Below, in pieces: positions 7,369-15,961 of a stretch of 40,735 nucleotides of DNA. This DNA comes from an uncultured Anaeromyxobacter sp. Lineage in GTDB: Bacteria; Myxococcota; Myxococcia; Myxococcales; Anaeromyxobacteraceae. The notes beneath the pieces are model-generated. The model ran no database searches, was not told where the DNA came from, and was given only the letters and a program-made list of their open reading frames with translations. How positions within the stretch are numbered: position 1 is the stretch's first letter; every line of letters starts with the position of its first letter. The position numbers and the translations under genes are program-made. Location of the stretch: positions 1-40,735 of the forward strand of contig CAIVAR010000164.1 of assembly GCA_903904005.1 (NCBI GenBank), in the 5' to 3' direction.

Positions 7369-8031
7369 ATGGACCTCCAGGCGCTCCGACTCAGCTTCAC
7401 GCTTGCGGCGCTCACCACGGTCGTCCTCCTCGTCGTCGGCCTGCCGCTCGCCTCCTGGCTCGCCACCTCCCGCTGGCGGTGGAAGCCGGTCATCGAGGCG
7501 GTGGTGGCGCTCCCGCTCGTCCTGCCGCCCACCGTGCTCGGGTTCTACCTCCTCGTGGCCATGGGGCCGCGCAGCCCCGTGGGGCAGGCCTGGATCGCCA
7601 CCTTCGGCCGGCCGCTCGCCTTCAGCTTCGAGGGGCTGCTCGTCGCGTCGATCCTCTACTCGCTCCCGTTCGCGGTGCAGCCCTTCGCCGCCTCCCTCTC
7701 CTCGGTGGACCGGCGCCTCGTCGAGGCCTCCCACACCCTGGGCGTGTCGCGGCTCGGGACCTTCTTCCGGGTGACCCTTCCGCTCGCCCTTCCCGGGATC
7801 GTCGCCGGTGCGGTCCTCACCTTCGCCCACGCCCTCGGGGAGTTCGGCGTCGTCCTCATGGTCGGCGGCAACATCGCCGGCGAGACCCGGACGCTCTCCA
7901 TCGCCATCTTCGACTCGGTGGAGCAGCTCGACTACGCCACGGCCGGGCGCACGGCGCTCTTCCTGCTCACCGTCTCCTTCCTGGTCCTCGTCGTCACCTA
8001 CGCGCTCCGGCGCCGGCCGGTGGCGGGATGA
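7369..8031 (+). CDS. modB: molybdate ABC transporter permease
   Basis: A 220-residue inner-membrane permease with about five membrane helices. It matches ModB in length and sequence, including LPLVLPPTVLGFYLL in the second helix region and the ABC-coupling EAA loop VEASHTLGVSRLGTFFRVTLPLALPGI cut here as residues about 120-146, followed by AHALGEFG. It forms the channel for molybdate (or tungstate) import with ModC. The stop overlaps the modC start (ATGA). No gene for the binding protein ModA occurs in the window, although modA normally lies just upstream; here the upstream gene is a divergent cytochrome. Confidence 0.93.
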   Translation: MDLQALRLSFTLAALTTVVLLVVGLPLASWLATSRWRWKPVIEAVVALPLVLPPTVLGFYLLVAMGPRSPVGQAWIATFGRPLAFSFEGLLVASILYSLPFAVQPFAASLSSVDRRLVEASHTLGVSRLGTFFRVTLPLALPGIVAGAVLTFAHALGEFGVVLMVGGNIAGETRTLSIAIFDSVEQLDYATAGRTALFLLTVSFLVLVVTYALRRRPVAG

Positions 8032-9116
8032 CCGTGCGGCTGGTGCTCGACGTCCAGCGGACCTTCGCGGGCGGGTCGTCGATCCACGTCCGGCTCGACG
8101 AGCCGCTCGTGCCCGGGGAGGTGCTGGTGCTGTTCGGGCCGTCCGGGGCCGGCAAGAGTACGGTACTTCGCGCCGTCGCCGGCCTGGACCGGCCCGACGG
8201 AGGGGCCATCCGCTTCGACGGCGAGACCTGGTTCGACGCGGCGGCGGGGGTCCACGTCCCTCCGCAGCGCCGGAGGGTCGGGTTCCTCTTCCAGGATCTC
8301 GCCCTCTTCCCGCACCTCTCCGTGGAGGGGAACGTCGGCTTCGGGCTCGGGCACCTCGTCCGGGAGGACCGGCGCGACCGCGTCGGGGAGACGGCGCGGA
8401 TGCTGCGGGTCGAGGAACTGCTCGGGCGGCGCACCGGCACCCTTTCCGGAGGCGAGCGGCAGCGGGTGGCGCTCGCCCGCGCGCTCGCCCCCCGGCCGCG
8501 CCTCCTCCTGCTCGACGAGCCCCTCTCGGCCCTCGACGCGCCCCTGCGCGAGTCGCTCCGGGGCGAGCTCGGCGCGCTCCTTCGCAGGCTGGGGATCCCG
8601 TCGATCGTGGTCACGCACGACCGGACCGAGGCGCTCGCGCTCGGGTCCCGGATCGCGGTCCTGGCCGGCGGGGCCGTCCGGCAGGTGGGACGGGTGGAGG
8701 AGGTCTTCGGCGCGCCCGTCGACCTCGAGGTGGCGCGGGTGGTGGGGACCGAGAACGTGATCCCGGTCCGGGTCGTGTCGCGCGAGGAGGGTCTCGTCAT
8801 CGTCGAGGCGGGTCCGGCACGCCTCGTCTCGGTGGACCCGGGCGGGCTTCCGGGCGAGGCCTTCGCCTGCATCCGCGCCGAGGAGGTGGTCCTCGAGGGT
8901 GCACCGGCCGGGGCGACGAGCGCGCGCAACCACCTGCGCGGGAAGGTGATCCGGCTCGTCAACGAGGGGCCGCTCGTTCGCGTCACGCTCGATTGCGGCT
9001 TTCCGCTCGTGGCCCTCGTCACCCGCTCCGGCGCCCGGGATCTCGGACTCGCACCGGGGCGCGAGGTATCGGCGCTCGTGAAGGCACCCGCCGTCCGGCT
9101 CGTCCCGCGCGGCTAG
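8028..9116 (+). CDS. modC: molybdate ABC transporter ATP-binding protein
   Basis: A 362-residue ATPase. Walker A is GPSGAGKS (about 36-43), the Q-loop is FLFQDLALFPHLS, the ABC signature LSGGERQR and Walker B LLLLDEPLSALD follow in order, and the switch histidine is in VVTHDR. The C-terminal 120 residues form a regulatory domain of the TOBE type (NHLRGKVIRLVNEGPLVRVT), as expected for ModC-type importers. It energises molybdate uptake with ModB. The start overlaps the modB stop. Its stop codon shares the palindrome CTAG (9113-9116) with the stop of the convergent lipoprotein gene. Confidence 0.93.
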   Translation: MTVRLVLDVQRTFAGGSSIHVRLDEPLVPGEVLVLFGPSGAGKSTVLRAVAGLDRPDGGAIRFDGETWFDAAAGVHVPPQRRRVGFLFQDLALFPHLSVEGNVGFGLGHLVREDRRDRVGETARMLRVEELLGRRTGTLSGGERQRVALARALAPRPRLLLLDEPLSALDAPLRESLRGELGALLRRLGIPSIVVTHDRTEALALGSRIAVLAGGAVRQVGRVEEVFGAPVDLEVARVVGTENVIPVRVVSREEGLVIVEAGPARLVSVDPGGLPGEAFACIRAEEVVLEGAPAGATSARNHLRGKVIRLVNEGPLVRVTLDCGFPLVALVTRSGARDLGLAPGREVSALVKAPAVRLVPRG

Positions 9117-9646
9117 GGAGCGGGCTTCGGGACGCCGGCCTCGACCCGGGCCGCGGCCGGGGGATCGACCCGGCGCAGGAGGGCGAGCGCCATCTCCCAG
9201 TCGGGGGTCGAGAAGACCTTGCCCGGGTCGTCGGTGTCGGGCTGGGAGACCCGCGTGTAACGCACGGTGCAACCGGTGGAAGCCGGGGTCCCCGTGGCCA
9301 CGTAGCGGATCCAGGAGCGGTTCCAGTCGGACGCGGCCTGGAGCCCGCCCACCGACGTCGCGCGGGTCTCGTACCCCTCCGAGAAGAAGTTCGCCGTGCC
9401 CGACTGCGGCCGCTCCCCGGCGGCGGCGCGGTCGGCGCCCACGAGGGAGTAGCCCTCGCTGGCGACCTGCCGCAGCACCTCCGGCCAGAGCGTGCCGCAG
9501 GGCTGCGGGTACACCCAGGCCTCCAGTTCGGACCGTAGGAATTCGTCCCGGGCCGCCGAGAGGCGGGCCGATGCGCAGCCCGTGAGGGCCAGGGCCAGCA
9601 CCGCGAGGCCGGCGGTGGCGAGGCGAAGCGAGCGTGGAGCCATCAT
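9113..9646 (-). CDS. predicted lipoprotein of unknown function
   Basis: A 177-residue protein with signal peptide and lipobox LTGC (MMAPRSLRLATAGLAVLALALTGCAS). The mature part has an opening FLRSELEAWVYPQPCGTLWPEVLRQVASEGYSL region, a Thr/Ser-rich beta section with TVRYTRVSQ, and a short C-terminal helix ending before a Pro-rich tail. It has the look of a small outer-membrane-associated lipoprotein with a BamC-like or DUF-type alpha/beta fold, but I cannot name the family. Start at the first of two ATGs (9646) because GGAGGG lies 5-6 bases upstream. It stands alone, convergent with modC. Confidence 0.8.
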   Translation of the reverse strand: MMAPRSLRLATAGLAVLALALTGCASARLSAARDEFLRSELEAWVYPQPCGTLWPEVLRQVASEGYSLVGADRAAAGERPQSGTANFFSEGYETRATSVGGLQAASDWNRSWIRYVATGTPASTGCTVRYTRVSQPDTDDPGKVFSTPDWEMALALLRRVDPPAAARVEAGVPKPAP

Positions 9647-9771
9647 CGGAACCCTCCGGAGGCCAACAAGGTAGGAGCCGGCGCGGCGCGACTCCACCCG
9701 TCGTCTGGGGGGGCCCCACCCGGGACGGCGGCCGTTGCGCACCCGCCACCCGCGTGCTCTTCTCCCGCGCC

Positions 9772-10449
9772 ATGTCCGCCCGGGAACGATTCGACGAGGC
9801 CTACTACCGCCGCCACTACCGCGGGCCCGACCGCGTTCACTCCGCGTCCCAGGTGGGGCGGCTGGCGGCGGGCGTGGCCGGCCTCGCCGACTGGCTGGGG
9901 GTCGAGCTCCGCGCCGTGCTCGAGGTGGGGGCCGGACCGGGGTACTGGAGGAGCTGGTTCCGCCGCCGTCGTCCCGCGGTCCGGTACGTCTCGACCGACG
10001 TCTCGCCCTTCGCCTGCGAGCGCTTCGGCCACCTGCTCCGGGACATCTCGGCCTGGCGTCCGCGCGGGACGTTCGACCTGGTGGTCTGCCAGGGGGTGCT
10101 GCAGTACCTCGACGACCGACGGGCGGCGCGCGCCATCGCGAACCTGGCCGCCGCCAGCCGGGGGCTGCTCTACCTGGAGGCCGTCACCCGGCACGACCTC
10201 GACGAGGTGCTCGACGCGGAGCGGTCCGACACGGCCATCCACGCCCGCACCGGCGCCTGGTACCGCGCCGCGCTCGACCCGCACTTCGTCCAGGTCGGGG
10301 CAGGGCTCTGGGCCGCGCGGTCGGCGGGCATCCCCCTCTACGAACTGGAGGGGGCCCCGGTCCACTCCACGCTCCGTCGCCAGAGCTCGGCTGCCAGTGC
10401 CGGGTCGCAGGCGGCGCGGTTCGGGCGCACCGGCTTGCAGGAGTCGTAG
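9772..10449 (+). CDS. class I SAM-dependent methyltransferase
   Basis: A 225-residue methyltransferase. The opening FDEAYYRRHY is typical of small-molecule methyltransferases that start with a YY helix. Motif I is VLEVGAGPGYW (about 49-59), the acidic motif is VSTDVSPF, and motif post I is FDLVVCQGVLQYLDD. The substrate is unknown. No ribosome binding site is visible before the ATG at 9772. The last 112 bases overlap the 3' end of the convergent SDR gene, so its final residues (rich in Ser, Ala and Gly) may be poorly conserved and the true functional end is near residue 200. Confidence 0.82.
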   Translation: MSARERFDEAYYRRHYRGPDRVHSASQVGRLAAGVAGLADWLGVELRAVLEVGAGPGYWRSWFRRRRPAVRYVSTDVSPFACERFGHLLRDISAWRPRGTFDLVVCQGVLQYLDDRRAARAIANLAAASRGLLYLEAVTRHDLDEVLDAERSDTAIHARTGAWYRAALDPHFVQVGAGLWAARSAGIPLYELEGAPVHSTLRRQSSAASAGSQAARFGRTGLQES

Positions 10450-11204
10450 TAGGCACCGTTCTCGAGTTCCGTCACCGGCGCGGTGGCGCAGTGGAGGGTG
10501 GTGCGGGCTCCCTCCTCGGGCGTGATCATGAAGAGCTTCGCCAGGTGGCGCAGGCCCCAGGGGAGCTCGCGCCAGATCTCGGTCGCGACCACGCCCGGGT
10601 GGAGTGCGTACGTCGTCACGCCGCTTCCCGCCAGGCGGCGGGCCAGCTCCGCCGTGAAGAGGACGTTGGCGAGCTTGGAGACCGAGTACTCGTCGAGCCC
10701 CCCCGTGGAGGTCCCCGGGCTCCGGAGGGCCTCCCAGTCGATCGCCTTCGCCCGGACGTGGGCGCGGCTGGCCACGTTGACCACGCGGGCGTCGCCGGTC
10801 TCCTTGCCGGTCTCCTTCAGCCGGTCGAGCAGGAGCAGGGTGAGGAGGAAGGGGCCGAGGTGGTTCGTCCCGAAGGTGGTCTCGAATCCCTGCGGCGTGA
10901 GGCCGCGGACGCCGGCGAGGCCGGCATTGTTGACGAGCACGTGGAGCGGGAGCTTCCGGGCCAGGAACGTGCCCGCGGCGCTCCGGACCGAGTCCAGGTC
11001 GGCGAGGTCCACCTGGAGGAACTCCACGTCCGGGTTCCCGGTTTCCTTCCGGATCGCCTCGACCACGGGGGCCGTGCGGGGCTCCGACCGCCCCGCCAGG
11101 ATCACCCGCCCGCCGCGTCGCGCGAGCTCCGTGGCCGTGACGCGACCGATCCCGACGTTGGCTCCGGTGACGAGAAACACCTTTCCACACAGGTCCCCTG
11201 ACAT
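10338..11204 (-). CDS. short-chain dehydrogenase, retinol-dehydrogenase-like
   Basis: A 288-residue SDR. The cofactor motif is TGANVGIG (14-21), the RS pair after the second strand (AGRSEPR) suggests NADP(H), the structural motif NNAG is present at about 91-94, and the catalytic serine lies in VVNVASRAH with the catalytic YSVSK about 20 residues later. The C-terminal block HPGVVATEIWRELPW and the end KPVRPN...ALAAELWRRSVEW match the WW-domain-oxidoreductase/retinol dehydrogenase subgroup. Physiological substrate unknown. A TAGGGT box ends 6 bases before the ATG and there is no ribosome binding site. The 3' end overlaps the convergent methyltransferase by 112 bases. Confidence 0.9.
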   Translation of the reverse strand: MSGDLCGKVFLVTGANVGIGRVTATELARRGGRVILAGRSEPRTAPVVEAIRKETGNPDVEFLQVDLADLDSVRSAAGTFLARKLPLHVLVNNAGLAGVRGLTPQGFETTFGTNHLGPFLLTLLLLDRLKETGKETGDARVVNVASRAHVRAKAIDWEALRSPGTSTGGLDEYSVSKLANVLFTAELARRLAGSGVTTYALHPGVVATEIWRELPWGLRHLAKLFMITPEEGARTTLHCATAPVTELENGAYYDSCKPVRPNRAACDPALAAELWRRSVEWTGAPSSS

Positions 11205-11210
11205 GGGGGC

Positions 11211-11216
11211 ACCCTA
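11211..11216 (-). promoter_or_regulatory. -10-like box TAGGGT, leaderless arrangement for the SDR
   Basis: Read on the minus strand, TAGGGT is followed by six bases and then the SDR start codon. A weak -35 candidate TTGCCG lies at 11239-11234. The arrangement implies a leaderless transcript. Confidence 0.4.
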
Positions 11217-11244
11217 GTGTCGGGCGCGGCGGACGGCAACCGGC

Positions 11245-11250
11245 TAGAAT
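11245..11250 (+). promoter_or_regulatory. -10-like box TAGAAT upstream of the metalloprotease gene
   Basis: TAGAAT in the context GGCTAGAATCCCG lies 44 bases before the TTG start at 11295. The same GGCTAG-N-ATC core is seen before modB and before the broken gene at 27776. It leaves a normal leader with a ribosome binding site. Confidence 0.4.
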
Positions 11251-11294
11251 CCCGTTCCCAGATCGCCGGCCCGGCCCCCATCCAGGAGTGGACC

Positions 11295-13052
11295 TTGAGA
11301 AATCGCTGGAGAATTTCCTCCGTCGCCGTCCTCGTCGCCGTCCTCACGACCGCCTGCGGAGGGTCCTCCGAAGGGACGAGCACTGCTGGCCCGGCGGCCG
11401 TCGCAACGGTGACCGTGGCCCTGGCCCGGCCGACCCTGGCCACCGGCCAGACGACCGCCGCCACGGCCGTGCTCCGCGACTCCGGGAACACCGTCCTGAC
11501 TAACCGTACCGTCGTGTGGTCCTCATCGGCGCCCGCGGTGGCCACCGTGTCGGCAACGGGAACGGTCACCGCCGTCGGTGCTGGCACCGCGAACATCGTC
11601 GCCACGAGCGAGGGGCAGAGCGGGTCGGCGGTCAGCACCGTCACCCTCGCGGTCGTCGCCTCCGTGGTCACGACCATCCAGTCGCCGCTCCTCGTCGGCG
11701 CGTCCGTCCAGGCGCAGGTCGCGGTTCGTGACGCCGGCGGCCAGACCCTGGTCGGCCGGACGGTGACCTGGTCCACCGGCAACGCTGCGGTCGCCACGGT
11801 GTCCGCGTCCGGCCTGGTCACGGGCACGGGTCGTGGGTTCTCCACCATCGTTGCGACCTACGACGCAAACGCGCCTGCGACCCGCGTCTCCGGAACGGCG
11901 TACGTCAACGTGTTCGTGCAGGGAGCGGTCCCGGCGCGGGTCACGGCAGTCTCCGCACTCGATCAGGTCGGTCCTCCCCTCGAGGAGGTGGTCCAGGCGC
12001 CGGCGGCGATGGTGGTCGATGCCGTCGGCGACCCCGTACCCAACGTCCCCGTGACCTTCGCGGTCACCGCCGGCGGGGGCTCGATCGCCACGGCCACCAC
12101 CACGACGGACTTCAGGGGGGTCGCCCACGCCGACCGCTGGACGTTCGGCACGGAACCCGTCCAGACCGTTCACGCCTCGAGCGGCGCCATTCCCGGGGTC
12201 GACTTCAACGGCGTGGCCCGGCCCCCGCTCGACCGGTACGACGTCTCGCTCCGGTTCCTCACCCCCCTGTCGGACGCCCAGGCACGCGCCTTCGTGCATG
12301 CGAAGAACCGGATCGAGTCCTTCATCGTGGGCGATGTCCCCTTCCTCTACATCAACCTGACGGGGACGGAGCTCGCGGCGATCGGGTGCGGGAACGTCCG
12401 GGTCACCCAGGACGTCGACGACGTGCTCATCCTCGCCGAGGCGGCGCCCATCGACGGGGTGAACAACATCCTCGGCCAGGCCGGACCGTGCGTGAACCGG
12501 TCGACGCTCCACCCGGCCCTTGGTCACATGAAGTTCGACACCGCCGATCTCGAGGCCATGGAGGCCGAGGGGTGGCTGGAGGACGTGATCCTCCACGAGA
12601 TGATGCACGTGGTGGGGTTCGGGACCAGCTGGACCTCGGCGGTCCTGACCGGACCGGGCTCGGCGAACCCGTTCTTCATCGGTCCGAAGGCCGTGGACAA
12701 CTTCGTCGGCAAGAACGGTGGAGCCATGTACTCCAGCACCCAGGTCCCCGTCGAGGCGGGCGGAGGTCCGGGCACCCGCGACGCCCACTGGCGCGAGTCC
12801 GTCCTGGTGAACGAGCTCATGACCGGGTACATCAACCGCGGCGTGAACCCGCTCAGCGCGACCACCATCGGATCCCTGAGGGACATCGGCTACACCGTGG
12901 ACGACAGCGTGGCCAACCCCTACACGGTGCCCGCCGCAGCGGGAATCCGGGCAGGCGGCCTCGGGGTCGAGTTCGACACCCTCTTCATGGGGAACGACAC
13001 CCGCTCCGAGGAGCCGATCTTCGTCGGCCCGGACGGACGCCCGCTTCGCTAG
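11295..13052 (+). CDS. secreted leishmanolysin-like metalloprotease with BIG2-type domains
   Basis: A 585-residue exported protein. The start is TTG at 11295, chosen because AGGAG (11284-11288) lies 6 bases upstream and because it gives a clean signal peptide RNRWRISSVAVLVAVLTTAC; the cysteine suggests a lipoprotein although the lipobox is imperfect. Two Ig-like BIG2 repeats follow, each ending in a VATVSATGTVTAVGAGTANI-like strand, then a third Ig-like segment (PNVPVTFAVTAGGGSI). The C-terminal half contains the zinc motif HEMMHVVGFG (H434), which is the HExxHxxGFG signature of leishmanolysin-like peptidases, and a later LMTGYINRG segment with the family Met. It probably acts at the cell surface on proteins. 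It is a single gene, convergent with the FUSC-like gene. Confidence 0.85.
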   Translation: MRNRWRISSVAVLVAVLTTACGGSSEGTSTAGPAAVATVTVALARPTLATGQTTAATAVLRDSGNTVLTNRTVVWSSSAPAVATVSATGTVTAVGAGTANIVATSEGQSGSAVSTVTLAVVASVVTTIQSPLLVGASVQAQVAVRDAGGQTLVGRTVTWSTGNAAVATVSASGLVTGTGRGFSTIVATYDANAPATRVSGTAYVNVFVQGAVPARVTAVSALDQVGPPLEEVVQAPAAMVVDAVGDPVPNVPVTFAVTAGGGSIATATTTTDFRGVAHADRWTFGTEPVQTVHASSGAIPGVDFNGVARPPLDRYDVSLRFLTPLSDAQARAFVHAKNRIESFIVGDVPFLYINLTGTELAAIGCGNVRVTQDVDDVLILAEAAPIDGVNNILGQAGPCVNRSTLHPALGHMKFDTADLEAMEAEGWLEDVILHEMMHVVGFGTSWTSAVLTGPGSANPFFIGPKAVDNFVGKNGGAMYSSTQVPVEAGGGPGTRDAHWRESVLVNELMTGYINRGVNPLSATTIGSLRDIGYTVDDSVANPYTVPAAAGIRAGGLGVEFDTLFMGNDTRSEEPIFVGPDGRPLR

Positions 13053-13062
13053 GCAGCGCCGG

Positions 13063-13602
13063 TCACGCCTTCGCCTTCGGCGGCGCGATCGGCCAGACCC
13101 GCGACATCATCCAGGAGACCCCGATCCCCACGAGGCAGCCGAAGATCACCTCGGCCACCTTGTGGAGACCGTGCTCGATGCCCCAGATCTTCGAGTGGTG
13201 GGTGACGCCCGAGGCGATGACGATGGCCGCGGTGATGGGCGCCTGACGCCACATCACCGTGATGCGCACCACGTAGGTGGAGAGGAGCACCGTCAGCCCC
13301 AGCGCGACGGGCATCATCCATTCCTGCGGCCCCCCGAGGAGGAGGAAGAGGAGCCCGACCACGCAGCCGATGGTGGCGTTCAGGATGCGGCCGCGGAAGG
13401 TCCGCTTGGCCTGGAGCCAGACCGGGTCGGACGACGCGATCATCGACGCGATGGCCCAGATCGGGTTCAGGTCGGAAACGGCGCGCAGGGTCACCCAGGT
13501 GATGGCGGTGGCGATCGAGACGTTGACCGCGAAGTGGACGCCGAGGAGGTCGTCCTCGAGGAGACGGTCCACCACCTTCCTGGCGCCTCGGCCCGGGATC
13601 AT
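13063..13602 (-). CDS. FUSC-like/aromatic acid exporter-type membrane protein
   Basis: A 179-residue membrane protein with about four hydrophobic helices. The pattern FAVNVSIATAITWVTL, then IWAIASMIASSDP and AKRTFRGRILNATIGCVVGLL, matches the membrane domain of FUSC/YccS-type proteins, which are thought to export aromatic acids or similar compounds. It is about half the usual domain pair and lacks the cytoplasmic domain. The ATG at 13602 overlaps the stop of the CYTH/VTC-like gene (ATGA), so the two are co-translated. Actual substrate unknown. Confidence 0.7.
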   Translation of the reverse strand: MIPGRGARKVVDRLLEDDLLGVHFAVNVSIATAITWVTLRAVSDLNPIWAIASMIASSDPVWLQAKRTFRGRILNATIGCVVGLLFLLLGGPQEWMMPVALGLTVLLSTYVVRITVMWRQAPITAAIVIASGVTHHSKIWGIEHGLHKVAEVIFGCLVGIGVSWMMSRVWPIAPPKAKA

Positions 13603-14516
13603 TCGTGGGACTGGGGCGGGTTCCCCTGCTTGCGGTAGACGATGCCGGTCTTGGTGGCCCCGGGGAGGATCCAGTCCGGCGAGGCGAGCTGGAGCGAGAC
13701 GAAGAACTGCTCGGAGCGCTTGATCGCCTTGTCGTGCAGCTCGTCGCGCCGCTTGAACTTGACCTGGTAGGCGAACTCGCCGACGAGGGGCGCGTGATCG
13801 CCGCGCTCGCGCCACAGGGCCAGGTTGGCCTTGGCGGTGACCCCCTTGCCGAAGTCGAGCGTGCCGATGTCCTGCAGGACCTCCTCGACGATGGTGTGGT
13901 TCACGAGCGCGAGCCGCTCCTCCCGGGGCCGGTGCAGCTTCGAGAGCGCCGGGAGGGTGTGGGACACCACCGACATCTTGGTCTGCTCCCCCTCGTGCAT
14001 GTGGCCGAGCGGGAACTCGCAGTTATGGGAGTAGAGCACCCGGACGCCGCCCGGCGCGTCCTTGGGCGGGAGGACCTCCACCTTGAACTTGATCCGGTAG
14101 TCCCCCTCGATGCGGGGGCGAACGTCCATCTCGGCGGCGGCCTGCAGGTCGGGGACCCGGTACTTGAAGACGATCTCCGGCTCCCCGAACGGGAAGCCGT
14201 CCTCGTAGCGGATCCGGCGGCGCAGGATGAAGCCGCCCTTGTAGAGACGGAAGTCGGCGGTGTCGAGGAAGACCACCTCCCGGATCTGGGGGCGCTCGTT
14301 CTCGTAGCCGTCGGTGGTGAAGCCGACGTCGTGCTCCTTGGCCACGCGTTTCACGATCCGGGCGTAGTCCCAGAAGGACATTCGCGAGGTGAACCGCTCC
14401 GGCTTGAGGATGATCTTGGACTCGACGTACTGGACGTCGTCGAGCGGGTGCCCATCCGTGTACTTGCCCGGCTTGAGTTCGGGGATCTGCTGGACGGGGG
14501 CCGTCTTGTCGCTCAT
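13599..14516 (-). CDS. CYTH/VTC-like domain protein
   Basis: A 305-residue soluble protein. After a short N-terminal extension it carries YVESKIILKPERF (an ExK strand), FLDTADFRLYKGGFILRRRIRYED and EIVFKYRVPD, an alternating charged beta pattern typical of the triphosphate-tunnel (CYTH/VTC) fold; later strands RIKFKVEVLPP and AYQVKFKRRDE would complete the tunnel. Members bind triphosphates or polyphosphate; the exact activity here is inference. ATG 14516 is preferred over GTG 14534 because a TATCCT box ends 6 bases before it. It is coupled to the FUSC-like membrane protein downstream, which suggests a joint task at the membrane. Confidence 0.6.
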   Translation of the reverse strand: MSDKTAPVQQIPELKPGKYTDGHPLDDVQYVESKIILKPERFTSRMSFWDYARIVKRVAKEHDVGFTTDGYENERPQIREVVFLDTADFRLYKGGFILRRRIRYEDGFPFGEPEIVFKYRVPDLQAAAEMDVRPRIEGDYRIKFKVEVLPPKDAPGGVRVLYSHNCEFPLGHMHEGEQTKMSVVSHTLPALSKLHRPREERLALVNHTIVEEVLQDIGTLDFGKGVTAKANLALWRERGDHAPLVGEFAYQVKFKRRDELHDKAIKRSEQFFVSLQLASPDWILPGATKTGIVYRKQGNPPQSHE

Positions 14517-14522
14517 GGACGG

Positions 14523-14528
14523 AGGATA
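14523..14528 (-). promoter_or_regulatory. -10-like box TATCCT, leaderless arrangement for the CYTH-like gene
   Basis: On the minus strand TATCCT is followed by CCGTCC and the ATG at 14516. The same TATCCT plus six pyrimidine-rich bases precedes the kinase at 22153. This would be an internal promoter at the end of the helicase gene. Confidence 0.4.
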
Positions 14529-14533
14529 GCGCA

Positions 14534-15892
14534 CTACCGGCGCTTGGGCTTCCAGGTGCCGACGCTCGTGGTCTTGCGGGGCCCGGCGGCCCCGCCCTCG
14601 CCGGCCGGGACTTCACGAGGAGTATGTGCGCCGCGGTTGTGACCGTGCCCGTGGCCGGCGCCGCGCTCCCGCGCCGCCTGGGGACGGCGGCTCGGGCCGG
14701 CGCCGCCCGGGCGCCGGTGCGGGGGGACGCCCTGGGTGGCGCGTCCCTCGGCGGCGCGCGCCGCCTCGACCTGGAACACCTCCTCGCCGCGCGGGACCTC
14801 GGCGCGGGGGAGGGCCTTGCGGGTGAGCCGCTCGATGTCGCGGAGCAGCGAGGTCTCCTCGGGGGAGGAGAAGGCCGAGGCCCGGCCGGTCGCCTCGGCG
14901 CGGGCGGTGCGCCCCACGCGGTGAACGTAGTCCTCGGCGACGTGGGGAAGGTCGAAGTTCACGACGTGCCCGATCTCGGCCACGTCGATGCCCCGGGCCG
15001 CGATGTCGGTGGCCACGAGCACCCGGTAGGTGCCGTCCTTGAAGCCGTCGAGGGCCATGCGCCGCTGCCCCTGGGTGCGATCCGCGTGGATGCGGGCCGT
15101 CTTGTGGCCGGCGCGGGCCACCGCCTTCCAGACCCGGTCGGCGCGCCGCTTGGTCCGGGTGAAGACCAGCGTGGACTGCCCGTCGCGGGCGAGGAGGGCG
15201 AGGAGGAGCGGCACCTTCTCCTCCTGGGAGACCAGGAACACCTGCTGCTCGGCCCGCGCCGCGGTCGTCCCGCTCCGCACCACCTCCACGCGGACCGGAT
15301 CCTTCAGGTGGGTGGCGGCGAACTCGGCCACCTCGCCGCCCATGGTGGCCGAGAAGAGCATCGTCTGGCGCGCCTTCGGCAGCCGCTGCAGGATCTGGTT
15401 GAGCTGGGGCTTGAACCCCATGTCGAGCATCCGGTCGGCCTCGTCGAGCACCAGCACCTCGACGTCGTCGAGCCGTGCGGTCCGCTGCTGGAGGTGGTCC
15501 ACGAGCCGTCCGGGCGTCGCGATGATCACCTCGCGCCGGTCCTTGAAGGCCTGGGTCTGCGGGGACATCCCGACGCCGCCGATGACCACCGCGCCGCGGA
15601 CGCGCGACGCCTTTCCGAAGCGCTCCAGCTCCTCGCCGATCTGGAGGGCCAGCTCGCGGGTGGGAGCGAGGATGAGCGCGCGGGTGCCCGTCTTGCCGGT
15701 GAGCCGCTCGATGATCGGGAAGAGGAAGGCCGCCGTCTTCCCCGTGCCGGTGGCGGCCGTTCCGATGACGTCCCGCCCGGCCAGCGCCGGTGGGATGGCC
15801 TGGGACTGGATGGGCGTCGGGTGCTCGAAGCCGGCGCGGTCGAGGGCGTGGAGCGACTTCTCGGAGAGCTTCAGGTCGGCGAAGGTGGTCAC
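14534..15892 (-). CDS. rhlE: DEAD-box RNA helicase, RhlE type
   Basis: A 452-residue ATP-dependent RNA helicase. All motifs are present: Q-motif GFEHPTPIQ, motif I ATGTGKT, PTREL, TPGR, DEAD (VLDEADRMLDMGF), SAT, and in the second domain LVFTRTKRRAD, ATDIAARGID and HRVGRTAR. The C-terminal about 90 residues are basic and rich in Arg, Gly, Pro and His, as in RhlE proteins that act on ribosome assembly and structured RNA. The start is GTG 15892 with GGGGG just upstream. It is transcribed toward the CYTH-like gene, whose start region abuts its stop. Confidence 0.93.
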   Translation of the reverse strand: MTTFADLKLSEKSLHALDRAGFEHPTPIQSQAIPPALAGRDVIGTAATGTGKTAAFLFPIIERLTGKTGTRALILAPTRELALQIGEELERFGKASRVRGAVVIGGVGMSPQTQAFKDRREVIIATPGRLVDHLQQRTARLDDVEVLVLDEADRMLDMGFKPQLNQILQRLPKARQTMLFSATMGGEVAEFAATHLKDPVRVEVVRSGTTAARAEQQVFLVSQEEKVPLLLALLARDGQSTLVFTRTKRRADRVWKAVARAGHKTARIHADRTQGQRRMALDGFKDGTYRVLVATDIAARGIDVAEIGHVVNFDLPHVAEDYVHRVGRTARAEATGRASAFSSPEETSLLRDIERLTRKALPRAEVPRGEEVFQVEAARAAEGRATQGVPPHRRPGGAGPSRRPQAARERGAGHGHGHNRGAHTPREVPAGEGGAAGPRKTTSVGTWKPKRR

Positions 15893-15961
15893 GAGCCCCC
15901 TTATCGCACGCTTTCCCGTAACCTAAGATGCGCGGGTGACCCACATCCGGGCCGGCGGCCG

